Below are positions 45,835 to 55,702 of a stretch of 64,000 bases of DNA, one piece after another. The position numbers and the translations under genes are program-made. Numbering within the stretch: the first letter of the stretch is position 1; every line of letters starts with the position of its first letter. The notes beneath the pieces were generated by a model. That model saw only the letters and a program-made list of their open reading frames with translations. It ran no database searches and had not been told where the DNA came from. Origin of the DNA: Desulfuromonadaceae bacterium (GTDB lineage: Bacteria; Desulfobacterota; Desulfuromonadia; Geobacterales; Pseudopelobacteraceae); assembly GCA_028683855.1 (NCBI GenBank), contig JAQUHA010000007.1, positions 59,781 through 123,780 on the forward strand, given 5' to 3'.

Positions 45835-48585
45835 TTAAAGCTTGCCGGCTATTTTCTCCATTTCAAATGCCTCGATAATATCTCCGACTTTAATATCGTT
45901 GTAATTTTCAAGACCTATACCACATTCATATCCGCTTGCGACCTCTTTAACATCGTCTTTGAAACGACGAAGCGATGACATTTTACCTTCATAAACAACT
46001 ATATTATCGCGCAGGAGTCGAACCTGAGCATTTCTTACCATCTTTCCGTCAGTAACGTAACTGCCGGCTACATTCCCGAACTTTGGTACTGTAAAGACAT
46101 CACGTATTTCAACACGCCCAAGGAATTTCTCCTTGAATGTAGGATCCAGCAGACCTTCCATCGCTTTTTTAACATCTTCAACAGCGTCATAAATTATGCT
46201 GTATGTTCGGATATCGACACCTTCACGCTCTGCATGACCCTGAGCCTTAACTTCAGGCCGAACGTTAAATCCGATAATTATTGCACTTGAAGCTGCAGCG
46301 AGATTTACATCTGTTTCAGTTACCGCACCGACAGCTGAATGTATAACATTCAGTCGTACCGCCTCGGTTGAAAGTTTACGCAGAGACTCGCTTACCGCCT
46401 CAACAGAACCCTGAACATCGCCCTTAACAACAACATTGAGATCTTTAACCTCTCCGCTCTGTATTCGTTTGTACAGATCTTCAAGCGAGAGCTTGGTATG
46501 CTTTGCAAACTCCATTTCGCGATGTTTTATCTGACGCAGCGTGGCAATCTCTTTAGCCTGTTTCTCATCTTTCATGGCTACAAAAATATCACCGGCATCA
46601 GGTACGCCTGAGAGACCGATCAATTCAACCGGCATTGAAGGTCCAGCCTCGGAAACCTTCTCACCACGGTCATTCTGCATCGCCCTGACACGTCCGGAAT
46701 GAATACCTACGACACAATAATCACCTGTCTTAAGAGTACCCTCCTGCACCAATACTGTCGCTACAGGTCCACGCCCTTTGTCGAGTTTACCCTCAACGAT
46801 GGTTCCCTTAGCCAACTTATCAGGATTGGCAGTCAACTCCATCAGATCAGCCTGAAGAAGAATCATTTCCAGCAGACCTTCGAGGTTGATGCGTTGTTTG
46901 GCGGAAACCTCCACCATCGTGACATCTCCACCCCACTCCGAGGAGACAATGCCATGCTCGGTAAGCTCCTGCTTGACTTTTTCGGCTCTTGCACCCGGTT
47001 TGTCTATTTTGTTGATTGCAACAATTATAGGTACATCGGCAGCTTTGGAGTGATTTATCGCCTCTTTGGTCTGTGGCATAACCCCGTCATCAGCGGCAAC
47101 AACGAGAATAACAATATCGGTAACTTTAGCACCTCGCGCACGCATAGCGGTAAAAGCCTCGTGTCCGGGAGTATCAAGGAATGTAATTTTACGTCCGTTC
47201 AGTTCAACATCATAAGCACCTATATGCTGGGTTATACCGCCTGCTTCACCGGCGATAACATTGGCTTCGCGAATTGCGTCAAGGAGCGATGTCTTACCAT
47301 GGTCAACGTGACCCATGATAGTTACAACGGGGGGTCTTGTTACAAGTGATTCAGGAGTATCAACTGTGGACTCAAGAATTTCATCCAGATCTATCGCCAC
47401 ATTTTCAACTTCATACTCATATTCAGATGCGAGAATAACAGCTGTGTCATAATCAAGAGCATGGTTGATCGTAACCATCATACCCATCTTCATAAGTGAT
47501 TTAATTAAATCATTTGCCTTAATACCAAGACGTTTAGCCAACTCACCTACTGAAATGCTCTCGGAAATTTTTATAATGCGTTTGATCGCTTTCGGAACGG
47601 TTATCTCCGTCTTTTTGGTATCAGCAACCTTTTCTTTTCCGCCACGTTTCTTTGACCCTTTATAAACAGGATCAAAAGCTCTCTCACGTTTTTCAATTAT
47701 CTCATTTTTACGCGGCTGCTCTTTTTTCTTAGCTGCCGGAGCACCTTTCTTAGCACCCTTACCGGCATCAACATAATTCGGAGTATTCTTGCCACCCCTT
47801 CTGTTATCAGAACCTGGAAGGGCAGCCGGTGCGAGTTGCACCTGTTTCATACGCGATCTGTCAAGCTCAACCGGTGGAGCTATCGGAGCCGGAGCCGGAG
47901 TTCGCTTCTGTTCATAACCTGAAGTCGGCCTTCTTGTATCGGAACCGGGAGCCGGTCTTCTCTGTTCATTTACCGCAGGCGCCGGTCTTCGTTGCGGAGC
48001 CGCTTCCTGCGATGGACGCGGTGCAGAACTCCTTGGAACAACCGGAGTCTCCTTTGTTACCACTCTTGTCAGCCGGTTCGTAACACCTGGAATTTCCATC
48101 ATGCCGAGAATTCTTGCCTGATTAGGTCCAGCCTTTGCCGGCTCAACAGGAGTTGTAACAACGACAGGCTTCTCTGAAGGCGGCACAACCGCTACAGTCT
48201 CCTTGCTCTCTTCTACCTTTTCAACGACTTCAGCCGGAGCAGACTTTTCTACAGTCTCCTTTAACGGAGGAGCAGGCGTTGGAGCTTGAACAACCGGAGC
48301 TTCGACCGGAACAGGAGGAACAGCGGCAGTAGGCTCTACAGGCTGCTCTACGACTTCTGCCACCGGAGCAACCTTTGCCCGTCGCCGGATAATATTGGAT
48401 GCAACTCTGACCTCATTTGTATCAGAATCTTTTGACTGGGGGGCTGACAAACGGGCAACCACCCCCTCATCCACCTGGGATGTAGCTGTTTTTGCGTCAA
48501 CACCGATCTCTTTAAGCCTGGCAATGGCTTCTTTAGGCTCAACACCCAACGTCTTTGCCAAACTACCCACACTAATTTTGCCCAT
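45835..48585 (-). CDS. infB: Translation initiation factor IF-2
   Basis: IF-2 is the GTPase that brings initiator tRNA to the 30S subunit. The 916-residue product has an N-terminal IF2-N domain ([21 protein letters not shown]), a long Pro/Ala/Val/Lys-rich linker (about residues 70-330), a second IF2-N helix region, and the G domain with [17 protein letters not shown] and NKIDKPGA. Domains II, III and IV follow with the usual SGVPDAGD and [10 protein letters not shown] segments. It sits in the nusA-infB operon, six bases after the ylxRQ fusion. Confidence 0.97.
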   Translation of the reverse strand: MGKISVGSLAKTLGVEPKEAIARLKEIGVDAKTATSQVDEGVVARLSAPQSKDSDTNEVRVASNIIRRRAKVAPVAEVVEQPVEPTAAVPPVPVEAPVVQAPTPAPPLKETVEKSAPAEVVEKVEESKETVAVVPPSEKPVVVTTPVEPAKAGPNQARILGMMEIPGVTNRLTRVVTKETPVVPRSSAPRPSQEAAPQRRPAPAVNEQRRPAPGSDTRRPTSGYEQKRTPAPAPIAPPVELDRSRMKQVQLAPAALPGSDNRRGGKNTPNYVDAGKGAKKGAPAAKKKEQPRKNEIIEKRERAFDPVYKGSKKRGGKEKVADTKKTEITVPKAIKRIIKISESISVGELAKRLGIKANDLIKSLMKMGMMVTINHALDYDTAVILASEYEYEVENVAIDLDEILESTVDTPESLVTRPPVVTIMGHVDHGKTSLLDAIREANVIAGEAGGITQHIGAYDVELNGRKITFLDTPGHEAFTAMRARGAKVTDIVILVVAADDGVMPQTKEAINHSKAADVPIIVAINKIDKPGARAEKVKQELTEHGIVSSEWGGDVTMVEVSAKQRINLEGLLEMILLQADLMELTANPDKLAKGTIVEGKLDKGRGPVATVLVQEGTLKTGDYCVVGIHSGRVRAMQNDRGEKVSEAGPSMPVELIGLSGVPDAGDIFVAMKDEKQAKEIATLRQIKHREMEFAKHTKLSLEDLYKRIQSGEVKDLNVVVKGDVQGSVEAVSESLRKLSTEAVRLNVIHSAVGAVTETDVNLAAASSAIIIGFNVRPEVKAQGHAEREGVDIRTYSIIYDAVEDVKKAMEGLLDPTFKEKFLGRVEIRDVFTVPKFGNVAGSYVTDGKMVRNAQVRLLRDNIVVYEGKMSSLRRFKDDVKEVASGYECGIGLENYNDIKVGDIIEAFEMEKIAGKL

Positions 48586-48591
48586 ATCTCT

Positions 48592-49194
48592 CTATACCTC
48601 CCCCAGGAAGTTTCTATATCTGTCAATTGCCTTAATCAACTGTGCAACAAATCCGCTTGATGCTATGGAAATAGCACTTTTGGGTGCTTTACCCAAAACC
48701 GCCCCTAAATCATCTTTTGTCAGAACCATACGACGTGGAACCTTATTATAATCCGCGCAAGTTATTATCTTACTCCCGATTGCCTCAGAAATATCTGCTG
48801 CTATGATTATCAGTCCTGGTTTATTTCTCCCTTTAAGCATATCCGTAACCAGAGAACTACCGGCAGTTATCAAACCTGCCTTGTTTGCAAGACCTATCAG
48901 ACCAATAATACGCAAGCTCAACTGCTTACGGAGATAATCAATTAATACGTCTGACTGCATGACTGTAACATTTTGCTTAAAAGAACGTTTGAACTGCTGA
49001 CGATCAACAGCTGTTGCAACGCAATGAATACTGTTACAGGTGTATGCCCCTCTGCCCGGCAGTTTATTGTCCAGATCTGGATATATTTCCATTTCCGGTG
49101 TCTGAATGAAACGCAACAGCTGCTGTTTATCTTTACTAACTCTGCAGCCCAGACAAGTGCGTTGCGGAATATCTGCAATCCCTTTATGGGTCAT
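48592..49194 (-). CDS. YlxR (DUF448) and L7Ae-like fusion protein
   Basis: The 200-residue product joins two RNA-binding proteins that are separate in Firmicutes. Residues 1-90 form the YlxR/DUF448 domain (PQRTCLGCRVSKDKQQLLRF and LPGRGAYTC), and residues 95-200 form an L7Ae/YlxQ-like domain (IGLIGLANKAGLITAGSSLV and LIIIAADISE). Both occur between nusA and infB in many bacteria, and the roles are thought to lie in ribosome or RNase P biology. It starts seven bases after the nusA stop codon. Confidence 0.9.
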   Translation of the reverse strand: MTHKGIADIPQRTCLGCRVSKDKQQLLRFIQTPEMEIYPDLDNKLPGRGAYTCNSIHCVATAVDRQQFKRSFKQNVTVMQSDVLIDYLRKQLSLRIIGLIGLANKAGLITAGSSLVTDMLKGRNKPGLIIIAADISEAIGSKIITCADYNKVPRRMVLTKDDLGAVLGKAPKSAISIASSGFVAQLIKAIDRYRNFLGEV

Positions 49195-49201
49195 TTATGC
49201 T

Positions 49202-50386
49202 TTACTCAACAACAGTTTCAACGGAAGCTTCAGCTTTATCTGAGACAGCATCTTCCAAAACCGGAGTTTCAGGAGACTCATTCTGTTCCGCAACCTCATC
49301 AGATGCGGTAGCATCAAACGATGCAAACTCCTGAACTTCATCAGCATCAGCCACTTTAGACTCGCTCTTTATATCAATACGGCAACCGGTGAGGCGGGCA
49401 GCCAGACTTACATTCTGACCCCTCTTGCCAATTGCCAGCGACAGCTGATCATCAGCTACAATGATCTCGAGTGCACGCTTCTCTTCATCAACAAAAACCT
49501 TAGAAACCTGGGCAGGCGATAAGGCATTGCAGGCAAAACGCGCAATATCTTCCGACCACGGAATAATATCAATTTTTTCTCCACGCAATTCGGAAACCAC
49601 ATTCTGAACGCGGGCACCACGCATACCGACACAGGCACCGACTGGATCTACATCACGATCATTTGAGGAGACAGCAATTTTTGCACGGCTTCCTGCATCA
49701 CGTACTATTGCATTTATCTCCACAATCCCCTCAGCAATTTCGGGCACCTCAGCTTCAAACAGCTTGGCAAGCATACTCGGATGAGTACGGGAAAGCATAA
49801 TCTGCGGCCCTTTTGTAGTCATCCGGATCTCTGTAATAATTGCACGGATACGATCACCCGGGCGATACACCTCACGCGGCATCTGCTCCTTGGCAGGCAG
49901 AACAGCCTCGGCTCGTCCAAGATCAATTAGCAGCTCACCCTTTTCAAAGCGTCGAACCATGCCGGTAATAACTTCCCAGATACGATCGCTGTATTCGTTG
50001 TAAATAGTCTCACGCTCAGCATCACGCACCTTCTGTATAATAACCTGTTTGGCAGTCTGTGCTGCAATACGGCTAAAACTGCTTGCGTCGAGTTTTTCGC
50101 CCAGAGAATCGCCCAGTTCAGCTTCGGGATCTATCTCATGCGCTTCATCCAGACCTATCTCCTTGTACGAATCTTCAACCTCTTCTACCACCGTTACAAA
50201 TTCAAACAGTTCAACTTCACCTGACTCATGATTGTAATGAGCCTCAAGATCGCGGGTATTGCGATATTTTTTATTTGCAGCTGTCAAAACAGCCTGCTCC
50301 ATTGCTTCCAGAACAACCTGGCGCTCAATTCCCTTCTCTTTTACAAGTTGGTCGATAGCCTGCTTTAAATCAACGATTGTATCCAC
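49202..50386 (-). CDS. nusA: Transcription termination/antitermination protein NusA
   Basis: NusA binds RNA polymerase and modulates pausing, termination and antitermination. The 394-residue product has an N-terminal domain, an S1 domain (TGMVRRFEKGELLIDLG), and tandem KH domains with VGACVGMRGARVQNVVSEL and LAIGKRGQNVSLAARLTG. It lacks the two acidic repeats found at the E. coli C-terminus; instead it ends in a Glu/Ala/Val-rich tail. It follows rimP by 38 bases. Confidence 0.95.
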   Translation of the reverse strand: MDTIVDLKQAIDQLVKEKGIERQVVLEAMEQAVLTAANKKYRNTRDLEAHYNHESGEVELFEFVTVVEEVEDSYKEIGLDEAHEIDPEAELGDSLGEKLDASSFSRIAAQTAKQVIIQKVRDAERETIYNEYSDRIWEVITGMVRRFEKGELLIDLGRAEAVLPAKEQMPREVYRPGDRIRAIITEIRMTTKGPQIMLSRTHPSMLAKLFEAEVPEIAEGIVEINAIVRDAGSRAKIAVSSNDRDVDPVGACVGMRGARVQNVVSELRGEKIDIIPWSEDIARFACNALSPAQVSKVFVDEEKRALEIIVADDQLSLAIGKRGQNVSLAARLTGCRIDIKSESKVADADEVQEFASFDATASDEVAEQNESPETPVLEDAVSDKAEASVETVVE

Positions 50387-50424
50387 GATTGGTTCTCCTT
50401 GCTGGCATATATGTGTATTTCAGA

Positions 50425-50910
50425 TCAGAGTTCAAATTCAAGATTTGCTTTTGCAACACGTTCCATTGGAATCGAAGCTGTCTGCCCCTCAGTAAGAGTC
50501 ATTTTTACTACACCATCGACAAGCCCTTCAAGCTTTCCCAGAAAAGTCTTGCGCTTATTACCGCTGTCATCAAGAAACGGCTGATATGTACGAACTTTTA
50601 TAAGACGCCCTGCAAACCGGTCAAAATCAGCCTGTTTTTTAAGTGGACGGTCAAGACCGGGCGAAGAGACCTCCAGCGTATAGTTGCAGGCAATGACATC
50701 TTCAACATCCAGTATCATTGATAATTCACGACTGAAAGCAGCGCAATCATCAAGCATCACGCCCCCCTCTTTGTCAATAAACAGGCGTAGAACAGCATCA
50801 CGCCCTACTCTGCCGAACTCAATATCAACGAGCTCAAGTTCCATCGACTGTAGAATAGGTTGAGCAATAGCGCTTACAACAGTACATGTATCTTCTTTTT
50901 GAGTAGCCAT
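50425..50910 (-). CDS. rimP: Ribosome maturation factor RimP
   Basis: RimP is required for maturation of 30S subunits. The 161-residue product has the GRVGRDAVLRLFIDKEGGV and NYTLEVSSPGLDRPLKK segments and the Sm-like C-terminal domain. ATG 50910 is preferred over an in-frame TTG at 50928. It is the first gene of the rimP-nusA-ylxRQ-infB-rbfA-nrnA-truB-rpsO-pnp cluster. A terminator-like hairpin lies immediately before it. Confidence 0.92.
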   Translation of the reverse strand: MATQKEDTCTVVSAIAQPILQSMELELVDIEFGRVGRDAVLRLFIDKEGGVMLDDCAAFSRELSMILDVEDVIACNYTLEVSSPGLDRPLKKQADFDRFAGRLIKVRTYQPFLDDSGNKRKTFLGKLEGLVDGVVKMTLTEGQTASIPMERVAKANLEFEL

Positions 50911-50923
50911 AAAATCCCGATTG

Positions 50924-50953
50924 GACAAAAAAAAGTGAGCCTTGCGAGCTCAC
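50924..50953 (-). terminator. Terminator-like hairpin in the rimP leader (possible attenuator)
   Basis: On the minus strand GTGAGC (50953-50948) and GCTCAC (50940-50935) form a six-base stem with a seven-base loop, followed directly by eight T residues. It lies 14-43 bases before the rimP start codon, with no minus-strand gene upstream to terminate, so it may be a leader attenuator. A second small hairpin (GAACAA/TTGTTC, 50963-50979) lies further upstream in the same leader. Confidence 0.7.
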
Positions 50954-51173
50954 GGTCTGAGTGAACAAATAAATTGTTCTTCTTCCTAGCACGGCTGATG
51001 TACATAATGCAAGAAAAATTCTGACATCAAGTATCTGAAATAAAAATATATCGAAATACTTAACCCTGTCACAAGTACTATTTACTTGATTATTAGTAAA
51101 AAGTGCAATAAACAATAACCCTCTATCATTCAATGTAATCAATTCTGATATCTGAAACGGAGTGATCTGAATC

Positions 51174-53492
51174 ATGACTTTTTTTTACAGACACACACGT
51201 AAAATATTTATTACCCTCCCGATATACTGCACAATCATAATTTTACTGTTTACCGGCAGTTGCCTTGCTGATGATCTTACATTTGATTTTGGTACTACCG
51301 AAAGTAAATCAGTAACAATAAATTCTGAAAAAAATCTGGCGTTTTCATCCTTCAAAGTTAACAACCCTTATCGCCTGGTAATTGACGTAAAAAACTGCGA
51401 CGTCGCCCCTACCGAACTTTTGAATAAAAACAGACTGATACCAAAAATTCTTATAAACAAGATAGGCACAACAACGCGAATAGTACTCGAACCATTACCT
51501 GATGTTCAATTGATTACGAAGCAGGACTCTCCACGCTCCATAACTGTTTTATCTACTGAGTCTGTTCAGATGCAGAGCATAACAGCCCGTTCGCCTGTTA
51601 ATGCCGGCAATGAACCGGGAACTAATCAATCAGACCTACCTATTACCGCAAACACGCTGGTAATAAAAGACAACACCATAAGCCTCGGTACAACCGGGCT
51701 TGTAAATTCAATTACAACTTACAACTTTCCTGAATCAAATAAATTCATTTTTGTATTAGCCAACACAAAACTATCAATAAAACATGGTTTATACAAACTG
51801 GACTTTCTAAATTTAACCGGAATGGATGTTGAGCAGCAGGGTGAGAATGCAAAAATCACCTTTTATGTAAAAGCAAAAGCAGTCACTCCAAACTACTTTT
51901 CGGTAAAAGACGGTAATGCTCTGCATATACGCTTCTTTTTAGCAGGTCAGGATGCAGAAACTGGTGATAACAAAGAAAATAATTCCAGCAAGAGTGATGG
52001 AAAGTTTCCAACCGCAAGCAGATTTACCGGACAGAAAATTTCGTTGGATTTTGACAATGCAGATATAAGACACATCATTAGGTTGCTCTCCGAGGTCAAT
52101 AAAAAGAATTATCTCATAACTGATGCTGTTAAAGGGACAATAAGCCTCAAATTATTAAATGTACCTTGGGATCAAGCACTTGAACTGATACTGAAGAACC
52201 ATGAGTTAGTAACTATTGAAGACGGAGATGTAACTGAAATATTAACTTATAAACAGGAAGTTGAGCGCGAAAAGAAAAAAATGGAGAGAGATGAGCTGGA
52301 AGATATTAAAAACAATATCAATAAGGCTCAGGAAGAGATAGGTATATGTTCTGTTCAGCTTCGTCATGCGAGTGCGATCAAAGTTCTTGAGAATGTGAAG
52401 AGTATAATTGAGAATAAGGATGCTAAAGTTTCAACTAACGCTTCACGCAAGCAGCTTCAAGGCTCGTACGATGCGTCAGGAAATGTAAAGACAACAGATG
52501 ATAATATGAATGTTCAGACAAACGCCTCAGAGAACTTAAAAGTAGTTACTGACGAACAAGATGATTTAAAACGGATGTTACATAACAAAACAAGTGTTAC
52601 CGGCAACATGATAGCTGAGCAGAATTCAAACCGGATAGTTATTCGTGATTTACCTTCAAGGTTTGCCGGAATTCTTAAAATTTTAAGTATTTTTGACGTA
52701 GCCGACCAGCAGGTAATGATAGAAGCAAGAATAGTTTCAGCATCTACTGAATTTGTAAAATCTCTAGGAGTTCAATGGGGAACACATTTTCGTGATGGAT
52801 CAGCGTCCTTACTAGGTATTAACTCATTAGACTCAGGTTTTGGCGGCATCGCAAGTTCAGCGCCAACATCCGGAACACTCGGTTCATACGGCATGGCAAC
52901 AGGCGTTTCATTTGGAAAACTTGCCAACAATATCAATCTTGACTTGCGTCTTTCAGCTGCAGAAACAGCTTTTATGGCTAAAACTATCTCTACACCAAGA
53001 ATTGCTGTAACTTATGGAGAAACGGCAAATATAAAAGATGGCAAGCAAATTCCTTACAACAAACTTAATACGAATACAGGTCAGACAACTACTGAATTTA
53101 AAGATGCCTCTTTATCTTTAGATGTCACTCCGACTATAACACCCTCTTGTGATGTTATTATGAACGTAGCAGTAACTAATGATGCGCCAGGCGCTCTTAT
53201 CGGCGGAGTTCTTCCGATCAATACAAAATCTGCAAAAACAAAACTATCAGTCAAAAACGGGGAGACAGTTGTAATTGGCGGAACATACATTGCCGATGAA
53301 AGTGAGTCTGAAGTTGGAGTTCCGTTTCTTATGAATATGCCGGTTATCGGATACTTTTTCAAATCAATTGAGAAAGTAAAGACAAGCAGGGAGTTACTAA
53401 TCTTTATTACTCCAAAACTCATTGATAAAACCTGTAATGGTTCTAATACGATATCGCTTAAACACGAGAAACTTGAATGTTCAATTGATTGA
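51174..53492 (+). CDS. pilQ: PilQ-type outer-membrane secretin of type IV pili
   Basis: PilQ is the outer-membrane pore through which the type IV pilus passes. The 772-residue product has a signal sequence (residues ~10-32), AMIN domains that bind peptidoglycan (first at FDFGTTESKSVTINSEKNL), a secretin/TonB short N-terminal domain near residues 285-355 (ISLDFDNADIRHIIRLLSEV), a coiled, Lys/Glu/Asn-rich linker, and the secretin core (QVMIEARIVSASTEFVKSLG and GETVVIGGTY...GVPFLMNMPVIGYFF). The usual pilMNOP genes are not upstream. It is divergent from rimP. A terminator follows. Confidence 0.92.
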   Translation: MTFFYRHTRKIFITLPIYCTIIILLFTGSCLADDLTFDFGTTESKSVTINSEKNLAFSSFKVNNPYRLVIDVKNCDVAPTELLNKNRLIPKILINKIGTTTRIVLEPLPDVQLITKQDSPRSITVLSTESVQMQSITARSPVNAGNEPGTNQSDLPITANTLVIKDNTISLGTTGLVNSITTYNFPESNKFIFVLANTKLSIKHGLYKLDFLNLTGMDVEQQGENAKITFYVKAKAVTPNYFSVKDGNALHIRFFLAGQDAETGDNKENNSSKSDGKFPTASRFTGQKISLDFDNADIRHIIRLLSEVNKKNYLITDAVKGTISLKLLNVPWDQALELILKNHELVTIEDGDVTEILTYKQEVEREKKKMERDELEDIKNNINKAQEEIGICSVQLRHASAIKVLENVKSIIENKDAKVSTNASRKQLQGSYDASGNVKTTDDNMNVQTNASENLKVVTDEQDDLKRMLHNKTSVTGNMIAEQNSNRIVIRDLPSRFAGILKILSIFDVADQQVMIEARIVSASTEFVKSLGVQWGTHFRDGSASLLGINSLDSGFGGIASSAPTSGTLGSYGMATGVSFGKLANNINLDLRLSAAETAFMAKTISTPRIAVTYGETANIKDGKQIPYNKLNTNTGQTTTEFKDASLSLDVTPTITPSCDVIMNVAVTNDAPGALIGGVLPINTKSAKTKLSVKNGETVVIGGTYIADESESEVGVPFLMNMPVIGYFFKSIEKVKTSRELLIFITPKLIDKTCNGSNTISLKHEKLECSID

Positions 53493-53524
53493 TTTGCTTA
53501 ATTGATCATAATACATCAGCTCAA

Positions 53525-53557
53525 CTAATCCTCCGTGGTCCACGGGGGATTAGTTTT
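53525..53557 (+). terminator. Intrinsic terminator after pilQ
   Basis: CTAATCCTCCGTGG at 53525-53538 and CCACGGGGGATTAG at 53540-53553 pair with one G-T pair and a tight loop, followed by TTTTAT. Confidence 0.85.
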
Positions 53558-53560
53558 ATC

Positions 53561-53576
53561 TGGAAAGAAGTTCGCA
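53561..53576 (+). promoter_or_regulatory. Possible sigma-54 promoter for the minor pilin cluster
   Basis: TGGAAAGAAGTTCGCA has the invariant GG and GC exactly ten bases apart and matches TGGCACG-N4-TTGCA at most other key positions, with three mismatches. Type IV pilin genes of related bacteria often use sigma-54 with PilR. It would give a leader of about 290 bases before pilV. Confidence 0.35.
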
Positions 53577-53881
53577 AAAGTTGCATAGATTTAAGTTACA
53601 ATACTTACTATATTGCGTAGATCAATTATCTATTAAACATCTGGAAGTTAATATTGTCATCTGTAACTGCAGGATTTCAAATAATGGTATTATAGCTTCG
53701 GTTTATAAATATTAAATTGTCGCATCTGTAGGAGCTATACCCTGATCGTGATTTTAACATACTGGAGTATCCTGCTATATTTCACTGTTTAATCACCGAA
53801 GTATTCAGCAAACTGGCAATAACGGTATATTTATTGCTATTTTGCAGGCTTATTCCATAAACCATAATTATTGGATATTTA

Positions 53882-54319
53882 ATGATATCACCCAAAAGGT
53901 TATATAATCAGCAGGGCTTCAGCATGATAGAACTGCTTGTAGCAATTTTGATCATGCTGATAGGAATTATAGCAACTCTAAGCTTAGTCAGCACATCTAT
54001 GAAAACCAATACTCGTGCAAATCAACTAACTACAAAAACTGCGCTGGGTCAACAGATGATGGAGGATCTACTTTCACTTAAAGACTTACCAGTTGAGGAT
54101 CCACCTGCAACATATCCATATAATCTGAATATAACTGACTCTGACAGCTTAATTGCGGCTGGCGCTGGCACATACAGCGCTACTTATGCTACAACGCAAA
54201 TTGAACCTGCAGCACCGGCTGAAAAACCATTTCTTGTTCGTATTGATATTAAGGTAACTCCTGTCACAAACACTGATGAATCTGTTTTTGAGTCATCAGC
54301 TTATCGCTATCTGGAGTAA
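53882..54319 (+). CDS. pilV: Type IV pilus minor prepilin PilV
   Basis: The 145-residue prepilin has the leader cleavage site Gly12|Phe13 with Glu at +5 (GFSMIELLVAILIMLIGI) and a hydrophobic N-terminal helix, then a globular part with ATLSLVSTSMKTNTRAN and LGQQMMEDL typical of PilV. Minor pilins form the tip complex that primes pilus assembly and carries PilY1. It is the first gene of a pilV-pilW-pilX-X-pilY1-fimU run, with two bases before pilW. Confidence 0.9.
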   Translation: MISPKRLYNQQGFSMIELLVAILIMLIGIIATLSLVSTSMKTNTRANQLTTKTALGQQMMEDLLSLKDLPVEDPPATYPYNLNITDSDSLIAAGAGTYSATYATTQIEPAAPAEKPFLVRIDIKVTPVTNTDESVFESSAYRYLE

Positions 54320-54321
54320 CG

Positions 54322-55137
54322 ATGATTGAACAGCGCGCTAACCAAAATGGTTTTTCTCTCATTGAATTACTGATTGTCATTGTAATATTCGGAATATTCA
54401 TGGGCGCTGTCTATTCGTTGTATGTAACTCATCTTAAGACCGCTATAACGAGAGATGAGATTATTGACGTACAACAGAATGTTCGAATTGCAATGGATAT
54501 AATGTCGAGGGATTTAAGGATGGCTGGTTTTCTTTTTCCAGAACCTGTTGATGCCGCAATGAGTAACTATTCTTCTATAAACATACAGACTGCTACAGCA
54601 GACGGAACATTTGTTGCTATAAAAGGGGTTATTCAAAATGATAAGTTTTCTGTAACTCCGACAACCGCACTGGATAACATAAGCACTAAAAATAACGACA
54701 CTGTAGGAATTTACAGACCATCAACCAGAGCCCAGATCGGTGCTGTTTTTACTGTTATATCTTCGTCAAGCGGCTCCGGCAATATTACTGTTTCTCCTGC
54801 GAATGATACTGTACGTGTTGGCGACATGATCTGTAAGAATCCAAATAGAATTCGATATATTGTTGATCGGTCCGACACAGCAGAGGGGTGTAATATTTTA
54901 CCCTGCCTTAAAAGAAATGGTAACGTGATTGCCCAGGGGATTAAGAACATACGTTTTGACTATTTTCTGAACGGTGACAACACCACAGCAATCACGAATG
55001 TTCCTGCAGAAGATGTTGCTAAGATAACTGCTATTAGAGTCACAGTTATCGGACATACTCTTAAAAACCAGGACATTGACGACCCCTCAAATACTCGTGA
55101 ATTAAAGTCTTTAATCAAATTAAGGAATTTCAGGTGA
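54322..55137 (+). CDS. pilW: Type IV pilus minor prepilin PilW
   Basis: The 271-residue prepilin has a cleavage site Gly10|Phe11 (GFSLIELLIVIVIFGIFMG), the hydrophobic helix, and the PilW pattern NVRIAMDIMSRDLRMAGF. The large C-terminal domain is consistent with PilW, which helps assemble the pilus tip. The stop codon overlaps the pilX GTG start by four bases. Confidence 0.92.
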   Translation: MIEQRANQNGFSLIELLIVIVIFGIFMGAVYSLYVTHLKTAITRDEIIDVQQNVRIAMDIMSRDLRMAGFLFPEPVDAAMSNYSSINIQTATADGTFVAIKGVIQNDKFSVTPTTALDNISTKNNDTVGIYRPSTRAQIGAVFTVISSSSGSGNITVSPANDTVRVGDMICKNPNRIRYIVDRSDTAEGCNILPCLKRNGNVIAQGIKNIRFDYFLNGDNTTAITNVPAEDVAKITAIRVTVIGHTLKNQDIDDPSNTRELKSLIKLRNFR

Positions 55138-55664
55138 CTTACACAATCAATTCTGAACATGAATCAGTAAGCGCCTTGTTATATTCAAAAGCTATTACTG
55201 CAAATGAGCGTGGTGCTGCTCTAATTGTTGTATTAGTAATGCTTCTGCTTCTAACAATCCTTGGTTCTACACTGTTGACAACATCAACCACTGATTTGAA
55301 AATTGCCGGAAATTACAGGAACAATCAGAAAGCTTTTTATATAAACGACTATGCTTTTGAATTTTTAAAGTCTGATTACGGGCCAACAAGCGTATATTAT
55401 CTATTACCACAACCGGATTCTCCACCTGTAACTATTACAAAAGAACTGCCACCTGATCCTGTTACTGGTGAAGTTAATGAAGTCAAGTATGAAGTGACGA
55501 ATGTGGGGTGTCTTGCCGGAGCGCCTGCCGGAAGTGGTAATGATAGCGACACATCAAATGCTTATAACATCTATGCTGTTGAAATTACAGCCTCCGGACC
55601 AAACAATGCAACGGTATCTTCACTTGCTGGAAATTTATTTCAACGGGGTAAGCCTTGTGATTGA
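55134..55664 (+). CDS. pilX: Type IV pilus minor pilin assembly protein PilX
   Basis: The 176-residue product has the PilX-type start GAALIVVLVMLLLLTILGS after Gly27 and the following TSTTDLKIAGNYRNNQKAFY. PilX lacks the usual Glu at +5 of the mature pilin, as here. It begins at GTG 55134 inside the pilW stop codon. The preceding 26 residues are unusually long for a leader. Translational coupling to pilW is likely. Confidence 0.85.
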   Translation: MTYTINSEHESVSALLYSKAITANERGAALIVVLVMLLLLTILGSTLLTTSTTDLKIAGNYRNNQKAFYINDYAFEFLKSDYGPTSVYYLLPQPDSPPVTITKELPPDPVTGEVNEVKYEVTNVGCLAGAPAGSGNDSDTSNAYNIYAVEITASGPNNATVSSLAGNLFQRGKPCD

Positions 55665-55702
55665 GCCGACTCCGATTCCTAACAAATGGGGGGAATAAAA
55701 TT

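Larger units (their letters stand above)
53493..53881. other. 389-base intergenic region between pilQ and the minor pilin cluster
   Basis: It contains the pilQ terminator, a possible sigma-54 site, and about 290 bases of AT-rich leader. Nested complementary arms GCAATAA (53816-53822) / TTATTGC (53831-53837), flanked by GCAAA / TTTGC, can form a long hairpin close to the pilV ribosome site. I searched for a GEMM-type riboswitch core and did not find one. No coding frame is supported. Confidence 0.6.

Noticed and set aside
46699..47349. A 216-codon plus-strand frame antisense to infB
   Set aside because: It mirrors the conserved G domain of infB on the other strand; its length reflects codon bias of infB.
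53590..53881. Possible GEMM cyclic di-GMP/cGAMP riboswitch upstream of pilV
   Set aside because: Related bacteria have these in front of pilus genes, so I looked for the GCAAA-containing core and tetraloop receptor arrangement. Neither is present in a convincing form.
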